A stretch of 12,497 nt of DNA from Desulfovibrio sp. (GTDB lineage Bacteria; Desulfobacterota; Desulfovibrionia; Desulfovibrionales; Desulfovibrionaceae), in assembly GCA_020217165.1 (NCBI GenBank), contig JAIWOE010000113.1:1-12497 (forward strand), given 5' to 3'. Below, one piece after another: positions 1 through 6,453 of this stretch (position 1 is its first letter; each line of letters starts with the position of its first letter). Position numbers and translations under genes: made by a program. The notes under the pieces were generated by a model. That model searched no databases and was not told the origin of the DNA. It worked only from the letters and a program-made list of their open reading frames with translations.

Positions 1-443
1 TGTGCCGTGGGCCATCGTTGGGGCTGTTGCGTGGCGCTGCCCGGGGGGAGGCGGGCCGAATAGCATTTCCCACACACTCACAGTGGGCGGGTGGGAAAGG
101 GTGGTTGCAGAGACACCTGCCGGAAATGTCACAAAAATAGTAAGCCATGCCAACAGGATGGCGAAAATATTCCGAATGTGGCAAGTCGGGTGTCGCATGG
201 GCGTCCGCAGTCCTTGACTGTTTGGTGTACTTTAGCCCAATTCAAGGGTCGCGGCAAGGATAAAGAGGGGTTTTGACGCTCAGGAGATATGCTCAAAGCG
301 TTCGCCCTGTTGCGCTTGGTCTTGTGGCAGAATCACCACCCACGCTGAGGAGCAAGTTGATGATGAGCGCAGGATGTTCAGAAATTAGCAAAAATACCAA
401 CTGGATGGGCGTGCATGTGAGTGTGGTGGCCTGGAGCGCCGTA
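1..443. other. 5' flank without a confident gene
   Basis: No convincing protein gene is seen here on either strand. The first 60 bases are very GC-rich and open in frame 1 up to a TAG at 61-63, so they could be the last codons of a gene entering from the left; the stretch is too short to judge. A stem-loop follows directly at 66-98. Bases 100-440 are of mixed composition and presumably hold the leader and promoter of the downstream carboxypeptidase gene. A TTGACT hexamer lies at 214-219, but I see no good partner -10 box at 16-18 bases. The reading frame of the carboxypeptidase is open back to a TTG at 273, so part of this stretch may be coding if an earlier start is used (see that gene). Confidence 0.5.
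66..98. repeat. Inverted repeat / stem-loop
   Basis: TTTCCCAC at 66-73 is matched perfectly by GTGGGAAA at 91-98, with 17 bases between. An inner CACT/AGTG pair (75-78 and 82-85) could add to or compete with the stem. No T-run follows on either strand, so this is not a standard intrinsic terminator. It sits just after a possible gene end at 61-63, which makes a transcript-end structure or a protein-binding site the two plausible readings. Confidence 0.4.
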
Positions 444-446
444 ATG
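433..446 (+). promoter_or_regulatory. Ribosome binding site and start of dacB (start-deciding)
   Basis: GGAG at 433-436 sits 7 bases before ATG 444, the start that places the signal peptide at the N-terminus. The competing site is GAGGAG at 346-351, 8 bases before ATG 360. The latter is the better Shine-Dalgarno match but would put about 30 polar residues ahead of the hydrophobic core. Confidence 0.45.
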
Positions 447-1958
447 TGGCGGCACGTGTATCCGTGGGTATGGTGTGTGGGGCTGTTGATTGCCTGCGTT
501 ATGTTCTGTAGCAACTTTTGCATTGCTGCAACCCAGGCACGAGTCCAGGCATTGCCAACGACAACGGGATGCCCCGCATGGTCGCCCCAGGATATTGAAA
601 TCCTCACGGAACAACTCCGGACTGTCATTGTGGGTTCTGGATTGCATTCGGCTCATGTTGGAGCCATTCTGCTGCCACTTGACCCTGCGGCGCCAGGAGC
701 AGCACAATATAATGCAGAAAAAATGTTCGTTCCAGCATCCACAATGAAGTTATTTACTACTGCTGCTGCATTAGATATTCTTGGATATAGATATACATTC
801 ACTACTGAGTTTCTTCATACTGGAACAATTGAGAGAGGAATTCTGCATGGTGACCTGATTGTTCGCAGTAATGGTGATCCATCCTTTTCGGCAAAGTGGT
901 GTCCGAAGAATGATTTTTGCATGGGGGAGATTGCTGATAGATTGCGTGATAAAGGAATTACTTCCATTAATGGTGACCTAATCGCAGATACGTCACTGTT
1001 TGCCGGCCCGCTTCTGGGCCCAGCATGGGAATGGGATGACTTGTCGTACTACTATGCCACGCCAGTTGATGCATTGGGTTGCGGGGAAAATACAGTGGAA
1101 GTGTCCGTATTCCCTGCCCGCGTGGGGACTCCCCCGACGGTCAGGATGGTGCCAGACGGATACTTCACCGTGCACAACCAGGCGATCACCAAGAACAAGG
1201 GCGAGGATTTTTTGCTGTTGCGTGCGTTGGGAGCAGAAACTGTCACGATTGAGGGGGCCTTGTCACAGGGCGGAAAAGGAATTTCGGCGGCAGTCTCCGT
1301 GAATGATCCTGCACGGTATTTTCTGTACAATATGAAGTTGGCAATGAATAAAAAAGGCATATATATATCTGGTCAGTCAAAGATTCATCGTCAATCCTCT
1401 GCTGGGGTGCTACGGTCGTTGCTGGTGCGGCAGTCCCCGCCCTTGATCGAGCTTGCCACCGTTGCCAACATGGAAAGTCATAATCTTTTTGCTGAGTTGC
1501 TGCAGCACGCCGTGGCGCAGGCCCGTACGGGGCAAGGTTCGTTCGCCAAGGGGGCTGCTTTGGTCCAACAGTGGGCCGCGGGCCTAGGCGTAGGGCGCGA
1601 AGCGTTGTCCATTGCGGATGGGTCCGGACTTTCGAGAAAAAACCTGCTCACACCCAGGGCCATGGCCCTCATGCTCCGCGCCATGGTAGATCGCCCTGTA
1701 TTTCCAGAGTTTTATGAAACGCTTCCAGTCGCAGGACGGCACGGCAGCATGGCTCGCCGCCTTGTTGGAACCAAGGGAGAGGGAACGGTGCGCGGGAAGG
1801 TGGGATACGTTACAGGGCACAGCAGCATTGCGGGATATGCGCAAGATCAACAAGGACGGTGGGTTGTCTTTGCCGTAATGGTCAATAACAACGCAGGTGA
1901 GCCCAAAACTGCTCGCACGTTGCAGGATGATATCATCACCTTGATCGTCGGGCGTTAG
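444..1958 (+). CDS. dacB: D-alanyl-D-alanine carboxypeptidase/endopeptidase (PBP4, peptidase S13)
   Basis: Periplasmic penicillin-binding protein that trims or cuts peptide cross-links in peptidoglycan. From the ATG at 444 the product is 504 residues, close to E. coli DacB. It starts with a signal peptide: short n-region with R3 and H4, hydrophobic stretch to about residue 27, likely cleavage after an A-A-T-Q-A segment. Active-site motifs are S-T-M-K (nucleophile S99, K102), S-H-N (S345 to N347), and, where the family has K-T-G, K-V-G (K452). The loss of the KTG threonine is unusual. Start choice: GGAG at 433-436 is 7 bases before ATG 444, and this start puts the signal sequence at the N-terminus. 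ATG 360, with GAGGAG 8 bases upstream, is a real alternative that adds 28 residues. The gene appears monocistronic; codon use between about 720 and 1000 is AT-rich compared with its 3' half. Family assignment is firm; activity is inferred. Confidence 0.93.
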   Translation: MWRHVYPWVWCVGLLIACVMFCSNFCIAATQARVQALPTTTGCPAWSPQDIEILTEQLRTVIVGSGLHSAHVGAILLPLDPAAPGAAQYNAEKMFVPASTMKLFTTAAALDILGYRYTFTTEFLHTGTIERGILHGDLIVRSNGDPSFSAKWCPKNDFCMGEIADRLRDKGITSINGDLIADTSLFAGPLLGPAWEWDDLSYYYATPVDALGCGENTVEVSVFPARVGTPPTVRMVPDGYFTVHNQAITKNKGEDFLLLRALGAETVTIEGALSQGGKGISAAVSVNDPARYFLYNMKLAMNKKGIYISGQSKIHRQSSAGVLRSLLVRQSPPLIELATVANMESHNLFAELLQHAVAQARTGQGSFAKGAALVQQWAAGLGVGREALSIADGSGLSRKNLLTPRAMALMLRAMVDRPVFPEFYETLPVAGRHGSMARRLVGTKGEGTVRGKVGYVTGHSSIAGYAQDQQGRWVVFAVMVNNNAGEPKTARTLQDDIITLIVGR

Positions 1959-2047
1959 AGCAGTGCAATGTCGGCTGGATACAGTATCTCGAATTTTTCA
2001 AGATTTAGGTGTGAAATTGTGCTTGAGTTTTTCTATAGGCTGAAATC

Positions 2048-2767
2048 ATGAGTATAAATCAACAGCCATGCCAAGCCCACTTGACGTTGCCGGGTATTGA
2101 GATTCCGAACAGGCGATATCTGGTGAGTGCGAGTAGAAAAATAGATATTCCAGAATATTATACGCCGTGGTTCTTGCAGCGAGTGCAGGAAGGGTTCCGC
2201 GAGAGGTCCCCAGTCCCTTCAATCCACGGCGCAGGGTGCATGTTTCGTTGCGCCCCCAGGATGTTGCGGGTATTGTATTTTGGACAAGGGATCCGCGCCC
2301 CCTAGTTCCTCACCTCGCCAGGCTGCGGCGCATGGGAATCGATTTTCACGTCATAATAGCGATTGATAGTTATTCAGGATAGTATGAACCTTGGAGGGTC
2401 GCCCGTGGAGGCGGTGGCGGTAGCAGCCAGGGACATAGCCCGAGAACATGGCCCGGAGCGGGTAAGCTGGCGTTATGTCACTGAAGAGTTGTGCCCAACT
2501 TGAAGGGGGGGCTGCTCATTGCATGGAGCTGGGGTGCCAGGGGATGCATGCCTTGATGCGACATACTTCCGCAACGCCCTTGACTGGGATGTGGCATCGG
2601 GTAGGAACAAGGGTCAACGAAGCTACTGCGCCTGTGCCGCAATCATTGATATTGGTATGTATGAAAGCTGCCCGAGGGGATTCGTGTACTGTTATGCCGT
2701 GACTCGTTTTAAGCGGTCCCGCGCCAACTTCCGCAGACATGATCCAGCATCGTCGTCATTGCTGTGA
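2048..2767 (+). pseudogene. DUF1848 family protein, frameshifted and internally deleted
   Basis: This stretch spells out most of a DUF1848 protein (function unknown, carries a C-terminal cysteine cluster), but not in one frame. From ATG 2048 the frame gives V-S-A-S-R-K-I-D-I-P-E-Y-Y-T-P-W-F, the family N-terminus, up to about 2190. It then shifts to the frame that yields P-F-N-P-R-R and I-V-F-W-T-R-D-P-R-P, stopping at 2380-2382. It returns to the first frame near 2380 with A-R-E-H-G-P-E-R-V-S-W-R-Y, which stops at 2501-2503. A third-frame snippet reads A-Q-L-E-G-G-A-A-H. The C-terminus (first frame, to TGA 2765-2767) has K-G-Q-R, C-A-C, D-I-G-M-Y and Y-C-Y-A. The span is about 240 codons, shorter than the family, so several dozen codons are missing near 2505-2530. 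In the final motif a family cysteine appears replaced by Phe (S-C-P-R-G-F). At least three lesions make sequencing error alone unlikely. It follows dacB by 89 bases with no strong ribosome site. Confidence 0.85.
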
Positions 2768-2785
2768 TACACTGCGCCCGGCACA

Positions 2786-3001
2786 CTATTGCCGAGTCTC
2801 CACCAGTCCGGCATCAATGGATTTGCGGGCAATGCACTGTGTTAGGTATTGCTGCAATTTGTCCATGTGAATTTGCTTTTTGGCGGCCTCCTGCTGACAA
2901 AGGGCCATGACGTCATCGGCTTTCACCTGCTTGCGGGGCTGCGCCACGGCAGATAGGCTGAAGCACATGAGAACAGCAAGGGAAATGATGAGGATGCGCA
3001 T
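2786..3001 (-). CDS. Small exported protein with a PsiF-like two-cysteine repeat
   Basis: A 71-residue product. Residues 1-20 form a classic signal peptide (R2, hydrophobic core, A-V-A before Q21), so the mature protein is about 50 residues and periplasmic or secreted. The mature part is charged and helical-looking, with exactly two cysteines 21 residues apart inside a pattern C-x2-E-A-x2-K ... Y-L-x2-C. That spacing and the flanking residues match what I recall of the PsiF repeat (phosphate-starvation-inducible PsiF of enterobacteria, function unknown), so a disulfide-linked helical hairpin is plausible. The start codon is 14 bases after the stop of the 3D-domain gene, so the two are probably cotranscribed; no strong Shine-Dalgarno sequence is visible, which may mean coupled translation. 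It ends 18 bases from the convergent DUF1848 remnant. The exported small protein is well supported; the PsiF link rests on memory. Confidence 0.7.
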   Translation of the reverse strand: MRILIISLAVLMCFSLSAVAQPRKQVKADDVMALCQQEAAKKQIHMDKLQQYLTQCIARKSIDAGLVETRQ

Positions 3002-3015
3002 GGGTGAAGCCGGTG

Positions 3016-3600
3016 CTATGCGCCAAGGAGGTAGGCGCGTGCTTGTTTTTTGCCGAACTTGATGGCGGAATCCGTGTCGAACATGAAAATATCCAAGCTG
3101 TTTCGCATTCTTTCATGCATGAGATCATCGATGGTGTAGACACCGAGATCCTTGATGTAGATTTTCCGGCCAAAATTCCAACCATTGGCAAAAAGATCTC
3201 TGGATACAGCAACTATGCCGTCGCGAACGCGTTTGTTGTTGGCGGTAATGAACGGCGTATCGTCGGTTTGGCCAACGGTGGGGCTGTATGCAGATATGGT
3301 GCACACACGTCCTCTGGTCATGCTTTGGATAATAAAATCCTTTTGTTGCACCATGCGCAACAGCTCTGTAACCTTGGACTTATTGTCGGCAAGGGAGTTG
3401 ATAAGCATGAGTTGCTGCGTGTAACTTGAGAGTTGCAAGCCTTCCAGCGCACCCTCTGCACTGGCCTGTGCCAGCTGCAGTTGGTTGTACCTGGTCTTGT
3501 AGTCCTCAAGTTGCGCTTCCAGAATCTTGTTGTGTTGGTACTGGAAGTAGCCCAAGGCGGCGAGGATGAGGATGGCTTTGCAAAACAACAACGTGCGCAT
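3016..3600 (-). CDS. Membrane-anchored coiled-coil protein with 3D (Asp-Asp-Asp) domain
   Basis: A 194-residue product from the ATG at 3600. Residues 4-19 are one hydrophobic segment (signal anchor), residues 22-92 are rich in Gln, Leu and Glu and look like a coiled coil, and residues 98-193 form a 3D domain. Landmarks of that domain are A-Y-S-P (104-107), Q-T-D-D-T-P (111-116), G-I-V-A-V-S-R-D (128-135), I-D-D-L-M (157-161) and L-D-I-F (169-172); D158, D159 and D170 are the presumed signature aspartates. 3D domains occur in MltA lytic transglycosylases and in YabE/YocH-type cell-wall proteins, so a peptidoglycan-related role outside the inner membrane is likely. Start choice: the frame stays open to an ATG at 3702, but starting at 3600 places the membrane segment at the N-terminus; neither has a strong ribosome site. 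A small exported protein follows after 14 bases. The domain is secure; the substrate is unknown. Confidence 0.85.
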   Translation of the reverse strand: MRTLLFCKAILILAALGYFQYQHNKILEAQLEDYKTRYNQLQLAQASAEGALEGLQLSSYTQQLMLINSLADNKSKVTELLRMVQQKDFIIQSMTRGRVCTISAYSPTVGQTDDTPFITANNKRVRDGIVAVSRDLFANGWNFGRKIYIKDLGVYTIDDLMHERMRNSLDIFMFDTDSAIKFGKKQARAYLLGA

Positions 3601-3904
3601 ACTTGAATCCGGGTTCAGGGTCCTGGTCTTGCTGGAAGAGCGCGCCTCAAGGACTTGCTCGGGGGAGAAGTGGCATCGCAGCAAATGCAGGGCTCTGACC
3701 ATCAGAATGGACAGGGTCGCTATGCTCTCATGTCATACGGAGGATGCCATTGTCAAGATGCAGTTCCATCTATACTTTTTGTAGATATCAGTATGCGGTC
3801 TGGTCAATCGTACAGTGCTTGCGAGGGTGCACTGCAGCGTGCAGCCTTGACGCAACAGTGTGGCCAATGTACTGCAGATTCTGATATGGTAAGGGAAGCC
3901 AGGG
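3601..3904. other. Divergent intergenic region between the 3D-domain gene and cbiQ
   Basis: These 304 bases separate two divergently read genes and must hold promoters for both if the chosen starts are right. A plus-strand promoter candidate lies at 3750-3776. On the minus strand TTGACC (complement of 3802-3807) could be a -35 box, but no convincing -10 is seen at the right distance. A short perfect inverted repeat, CTGCA-GCG-TGCAG, lies at 3832-3844 in the putative cbiQ leader. I looked for a cobalamin riboswitch and a NikR-type operator and did not find either. Part of the minus strand (up to 3702) is open in frame with the 3D-domain gene. Confidence 0.5.
3750..3776 (+). promoter_or_regulatory. 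Candidate sigma70-type promoter for cbiQO
   Basis: TTGTCA (3750-3755) and TATACT (3771-3776) each match the consensus at 5 of 6 positions, but the spacer is 15 bases, shorter than the ideal 17. It would give a leader of about 120 to 180 bases before cbiQ. No experimental or comparative support. Confidence 0.3.
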
Positions 3905-4711
3905 ATGCAGATGCGAATGCGTTGTGACCGCAAGCAACGAGGGGTTCGGGGTATCTTGATGATGGTTCCCGTACATGTTTGCGTGCGTCTTGTTGGCGCG
4001 GCAGTATTGTCCGCCATATTTGCCGTAATGGTGCAGCCAGCAAGCTTGTTGGCTGCCTTGGGCGTGGCTGTGAGTATCCTAGTGCTTGGCTGGCCTGGAC
4101 GCAAGGTCGTTCTACGAGGGTTTGTTGCGGTAAATTTGTTTGTAATGTTGCTATGGCTTGTCGTTCCTTTGTCTGGAAGCGGCGATGTGCTGCATCAGGT
4201 GGGGCCATTATCCATTCGATCCGAAGGTGTAAATTTTTCTATTGCGGCAACATTGAGAGCCAATGCAATATTGTGTGTATTGCTAGGATGTATTGTTACA
4301 ATGCCATTGCATGTTGCTGTGAGAGGGTTGGAGTCGTTTGGAGTTTCTTCAAAATTGTGCTCCATGCTATACTTTTGCGTCAGATACATCCAGGATATCC
4401 AAAAAATGCACCTTCGCCTGCAAACGGCGGCTTCACTGCGATGTTTTGCGCCAGGGATGAATCGTCATACCTGGCGTACAGTGGGCCACATGTTTGCCAT
4501 GACCCTGATTCGCAGTTTGGATCAAGCCCATAGAGTGCACCAAGCCATGCAATTGCGTGGCTATGATGGGAGCTTCCGGCGCTTGCCATTGCCTGCAATG
4601 ACTTGGCGGGATTGGGCGGCCATGGTGGTCTTGCTTGGTGTTGCTGCGGGGGTGCTGGCCCTTGAATTTGGTAGCCTGCAATGGGATATGCTGGAGAAGT
4701 TTCGTGTCTGA
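3905..4711 (+). CDS. cbiQ: CbiQ-family ECF transporter transmembrane (T) component
   Basis: Inner-membrane T component of an energy-coupling factor transporter, which couples ATP hydrolysis by CbiO to a substrate-binding S protein. The product is up to 268 residues with hydrophobic segments at about 24-46, 48-63, 68-87, 111-135 and a last one near 235-255. Two arginine motifs that contact the ATPase are placed as in the family: A-A-S-L-R-C (175-180) and A-M-Q-L-R-G (214-219). The first has Cys where the family usually has Gly. Start choice is uncertain: ATG 3905 and ATG 3911 are near A-G-G-G at 3901-3904 (6 bases before 3911), while ATG 3959 (residue 19) fits the usual short N-terminus and has G-rich sequence 7 bases upstream. 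It overlaps cbiO by 8 bases, so translation is coupled. No S component (CbiM, BioY or similar) is in the window, so the substrate is not fixed by context alone. Confidence 0.85.
   Translation: MQMRMRCDRKQRGVRGILMMVPVHVCVRLVGAAVLSAIFAVMVQPASLLAALGVAVSILVLGWPGRKVVLRGFVAVNLFVMLLWLVVPLSGSGDVLHQVGPLSIRSEGVNFSIAATLRANAILCVLLGCIVTMPLHVAVRGLESFGVSSKLCSMLYFCVRYIQDIQKMHLRLQTAASLRCFAPGMNRHTWRTVGHMFAMTLIRSLDQAHRVHQAMQLRGYDGSFRRLPLPAMTWRDWAAMVVLLGVAAGVLALEFGSLQWDMLEKFRV
4693..4706 (+). promoter_or_regulatory. Ribosome binding site deciding the GTG start of cbiO
   Basis: GGAGA at 4693-4697 inside the end of cbiQ is 6 bases before GTG 4704. The downstream ATG 4719 has no purine-rich site at a useful distance, so the GTG is preferred and the two genes overlap by 8 bases (translational coupling). 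Confidence 0.6.
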
Positions 4712-5510
4712 AAAGTCAATGCACCATCCTTTACTGGCCTTGGACCATGCATCCTATCATTATGCAGGGCGTGATCTTACGGTGCTGGATGACTGCAGCA
4801 TTGCCCTTGGGAGCGGCAAGGTGGGTCTTATAGGACCCAATGGCAGTGGTAAAACCACCCTGCTGCAATGCCTTATGGGGATTTTGCGGCCCCATAAGGG
4901 TGTACTGCGTTTCAAAGGAGAGGTTGTTGCGAGCAAGGAATCCCTGCGAATCATGCGCCGGCATGTGGGATTTGTCTTCCAGCAGGCGGATGATCAACTT
5001 TTTTCTCCCACCGTGCTTGAAGATGTGGCCTTTGGCCCGCTGAACCTGGGCCTCACCCCGCAAGAGGCCCAGGCGGCTGCTCGTAACACATTGGCATCAC
5101 TGGGGCTTGATGGCTACGAAGACCGGGTGTGTCACCGGCTTTCTGGCGGGGAAAAACGACTGGTGGCCCTGGCCACAGTGCTGGCCATGACCCCTGAGCT
5201 GCTTTTGCTGGACGAACCCACCAACGATCTGGACCCGGCCATGCGCAAGCGAATCATTCATATTGTGAATGAGTTGCCGCTAGCCATGCTCATTGTTTCC
5301 CATGATTGGGATTTCCTCTCCCGCACCGTGTTCTCGTGTCTGGCCATGGAAGACGGCCGACTAAGGCCCGTCCCCATGGCTGTGTTGCACAGTCATCGCC
5401 ATGGAGAAGCCGGGGCCGTTGGAGACGGAGACGGCGATCCCCATCGGCCGCACTTGCACGGGGGCAGGTCGATCACTCGCGAACAAGGCGAGCCAGTTCC
5501 TCCTGAATGA
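4704..5510 (+). CDS. cbiO: CbiO-family ECF transporter ATP-binding (A) component with His-rich tail
   Basis: Cytoplasmic ABC ATPase that drives the CbiQ-based ECF transporter. From GTG 4704 it is 268 residues. Walker A G-P-N-G-S-G-K-T is at 44-51, the Q-loop F-Q-Q with D-D-Q-L-F (typical of CbiO/EcfA) at 92-100, the signature L-S-G-G-E-K-R at 146-152, Walker B L-L-L-L-D-E-P at 166-172, and the switch histidine H200. After the ATPase core, residues 229-252 hold six histidines among Asp and Gly (H-S-H-R-H-G, D-P-H-R-P-H-L-H), a metal-handling look that favours cobalt or nickel. Start choice: GGAGA at 4693-4697 lies 6 bases before GTG 4704, which overlaps the cbiQ stop; ATG 4719 has no such site. 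The last 12 codons overlap the convergent FAD-subunit gene, so the C-terminus may have been re-made by a rearrangement. The ATPase call is firm; the metal is inferred. Confidence 0.92.
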   Translation: MSEKSMHHPLLALDHASYHYAGRDLTVLDDCSIALGSGKVGLIGPNGSGKTTLLQCLMGILRPHKGVLRFKGEVVASKESLRIMRRHVGFVFQQADDQLFSPTVLEDVAFGPLNLGLTPQEAQAAARNTLASLGLDGYEDRVCHRLSGGEKRLVALATVLAMTPELLLLDEPTNDLDPAMRKRIIHIVNELPLAMLIVSHDWDFLSRTVFSCLAMEDGRLRPVPMAVLHSHRHGEAGAVGDGDGDPHRPHLHGGRSITREQGEPVPPE

Positions 5511-6450
5511 TTCCCTTGAATAGCTCGATTTTATAGGCATTGTGCGTCAGGGGCTCCGCGCCCTGCATGGCGGCGGAGGCGGCGGCCCTTACCCGTTCCC
5601 GGGTAAGGGCCGCGCCTGTGAGCAGTGCTTCAGCCTGAGTGGCTTGCCAGGGAAAGGGCGCCGCACCGGAGAGCACCATGCGACAACTCGTTACGATCTC
5701 ATCTTCTATGATGACGGCCAGGGCCACACCGGCCAAGGCGAAATCCCAGGACCGTCGGGCCCGGACCTTGCGATAGCTCGTCTGCTGGCCGGCCATGGGT
5801 GGAGGCAGGTGGATGTGGGTGACGAGCTCCCCGGGTTGCAGGGTGGTTTCCCTGGTGGGGTCCTGGGCTGGGGGCATGAAGAGCTGCTCCAGGGGGAGGG
5901 ACCTGTCGCCGGCGGGTCCGGCCACCCAGACCGTGGCTTGCAACGCCTGGAGCATGGGGGCCGTGTCCGAGGGGTGCACCATATAGCAGGCATCGCCCCC
6001 GAAAATGCAGTGGAGGTGGTTTTCTCCATGCACGGCTAGGCAGGATGCGCCGCCCTTGCGCAGGCAGTCAAAGTCGCCCCGGTAATACCAGCAGCGGGTT
6101 TTTTGGCAGAGATTTCCGCCCAGGGTGCCCTGGTTGCGCAGCTGCGGGCTGGCCACCTCGGCGGCGGCCTGGGCCAGGCCAGGATAGAGGGTCTGCACTT
6201 CCGTGGAGCCGGCCACCTCGGCGAGGGTGGTCAACGCCCCCAGGGAGAGGCCGCCCTCGGCGGTGCGGGCAATGCCTCGAAGTTCCTTGAGGCTTGATAG
6301 GGAAACTATTGTCTTGACAGGGAAAATTCGTTCCCGCAGGCAGCCCAGCAAATCCGAGCCGCCAGCCAGGGCATGGGCGGTCTCGTCCTGCAACAGCTGG
6401 GCGGCCTGGGCCACGGATTCGGGCCGGGCGTAGGCGAAATCCTCAAACAT
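5473..6450 (-). CDS. Aldehyde oxidoreductase / xanthine dehydrogenase family FAD-binding subunit (PaoB-like)
   Basis: Medium subunit of a three-part molybdenum hydroxylase; it passes electrons from the Fe-S clusters to FAD and an acceptor. It has 325 residues. FAD motifs are A-G-G-S-D-L-L-G (29-36) and T-L-G-G-N (109-113). Between 115 and 155 lie six cysteines (115, 120, 129, 137, 148, 155) in the pattern C-x4-C-W-Y-Y-R-G ... C-L-R-K-G-G ... H-C-I-F-G-G ... C ... H-P-S-D. This is the insertion seen in PaoB and 4-hydroxybenzoyl-CoA reductase beta chains, where it holds an extra [4Fe-4S] cluster; XdhB-type chains lack it. The ATG lies 3 bases after the stop of the molybdopterin subunit gene, with AAGGAAG inside that gene as ribosome site. 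It is the last gene of the operon and runs 38 bases into convergent cbiO. No signal peptide, so in the PaoABC model it would be co-exported with the Tat-bearing subunit. Confidence 0.93.
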   Translation of the reverse strand: MFEDFAYARPESVAQAAQLLQDETAHALAGGSDLLGCLRERIFPVKTIVSLSSLKELRGIARTAEGGLSLGALTTLAEVAGSTEVQTLYPGLAQAAAEVASPQLRNQGTLGGNLCQKTRCWYYRGDFDCLRKGGASCLAVHGENHLHCIFGGDACYMVHPSDTAPMLQALQATVWVAGPAGDRSLPLEQLFMPPAQDPTRETTLQPGELVTHIHLPPPMAGQQTSYRKVRARRSWDFALAGVALAVIIEDEIVTSCRMVLSGAAPFPWQATQAEALLTGAALTRERVRAAASAAMQGAEPLTHNAYKIELFKGIIQEELARLVRE

Positions 6451-6453
6451 GCG

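Noticed and set aside
2475..2702. Independent small plus-strand gene
   Set aside because: Only its first part (A-Q-L-E-G-G-A-A-H) makes sense, as a displaced piece of the DUF1848 remnant; the rest is out of phase.
3004..3429. Plus-strand frame of 141 codons opposite the 3D-domain gene
   Set aside because: Antisense to a recognised 3D domain; no family resemblance of its own.
3733..3738. TCATAC as half of a NikR operator
   Set aside because: The matching GTATGA half-site at the required distance is absent.
3777..3930. Cobalamin or NiCo riboswitch in the cbiQ leader
   Set aside because: I searched for the B12 box and the conserved GCCACTG-type element and found only a loose G-G-G-A-A-G-C-C-A-G-G-G run; no supporting stems.
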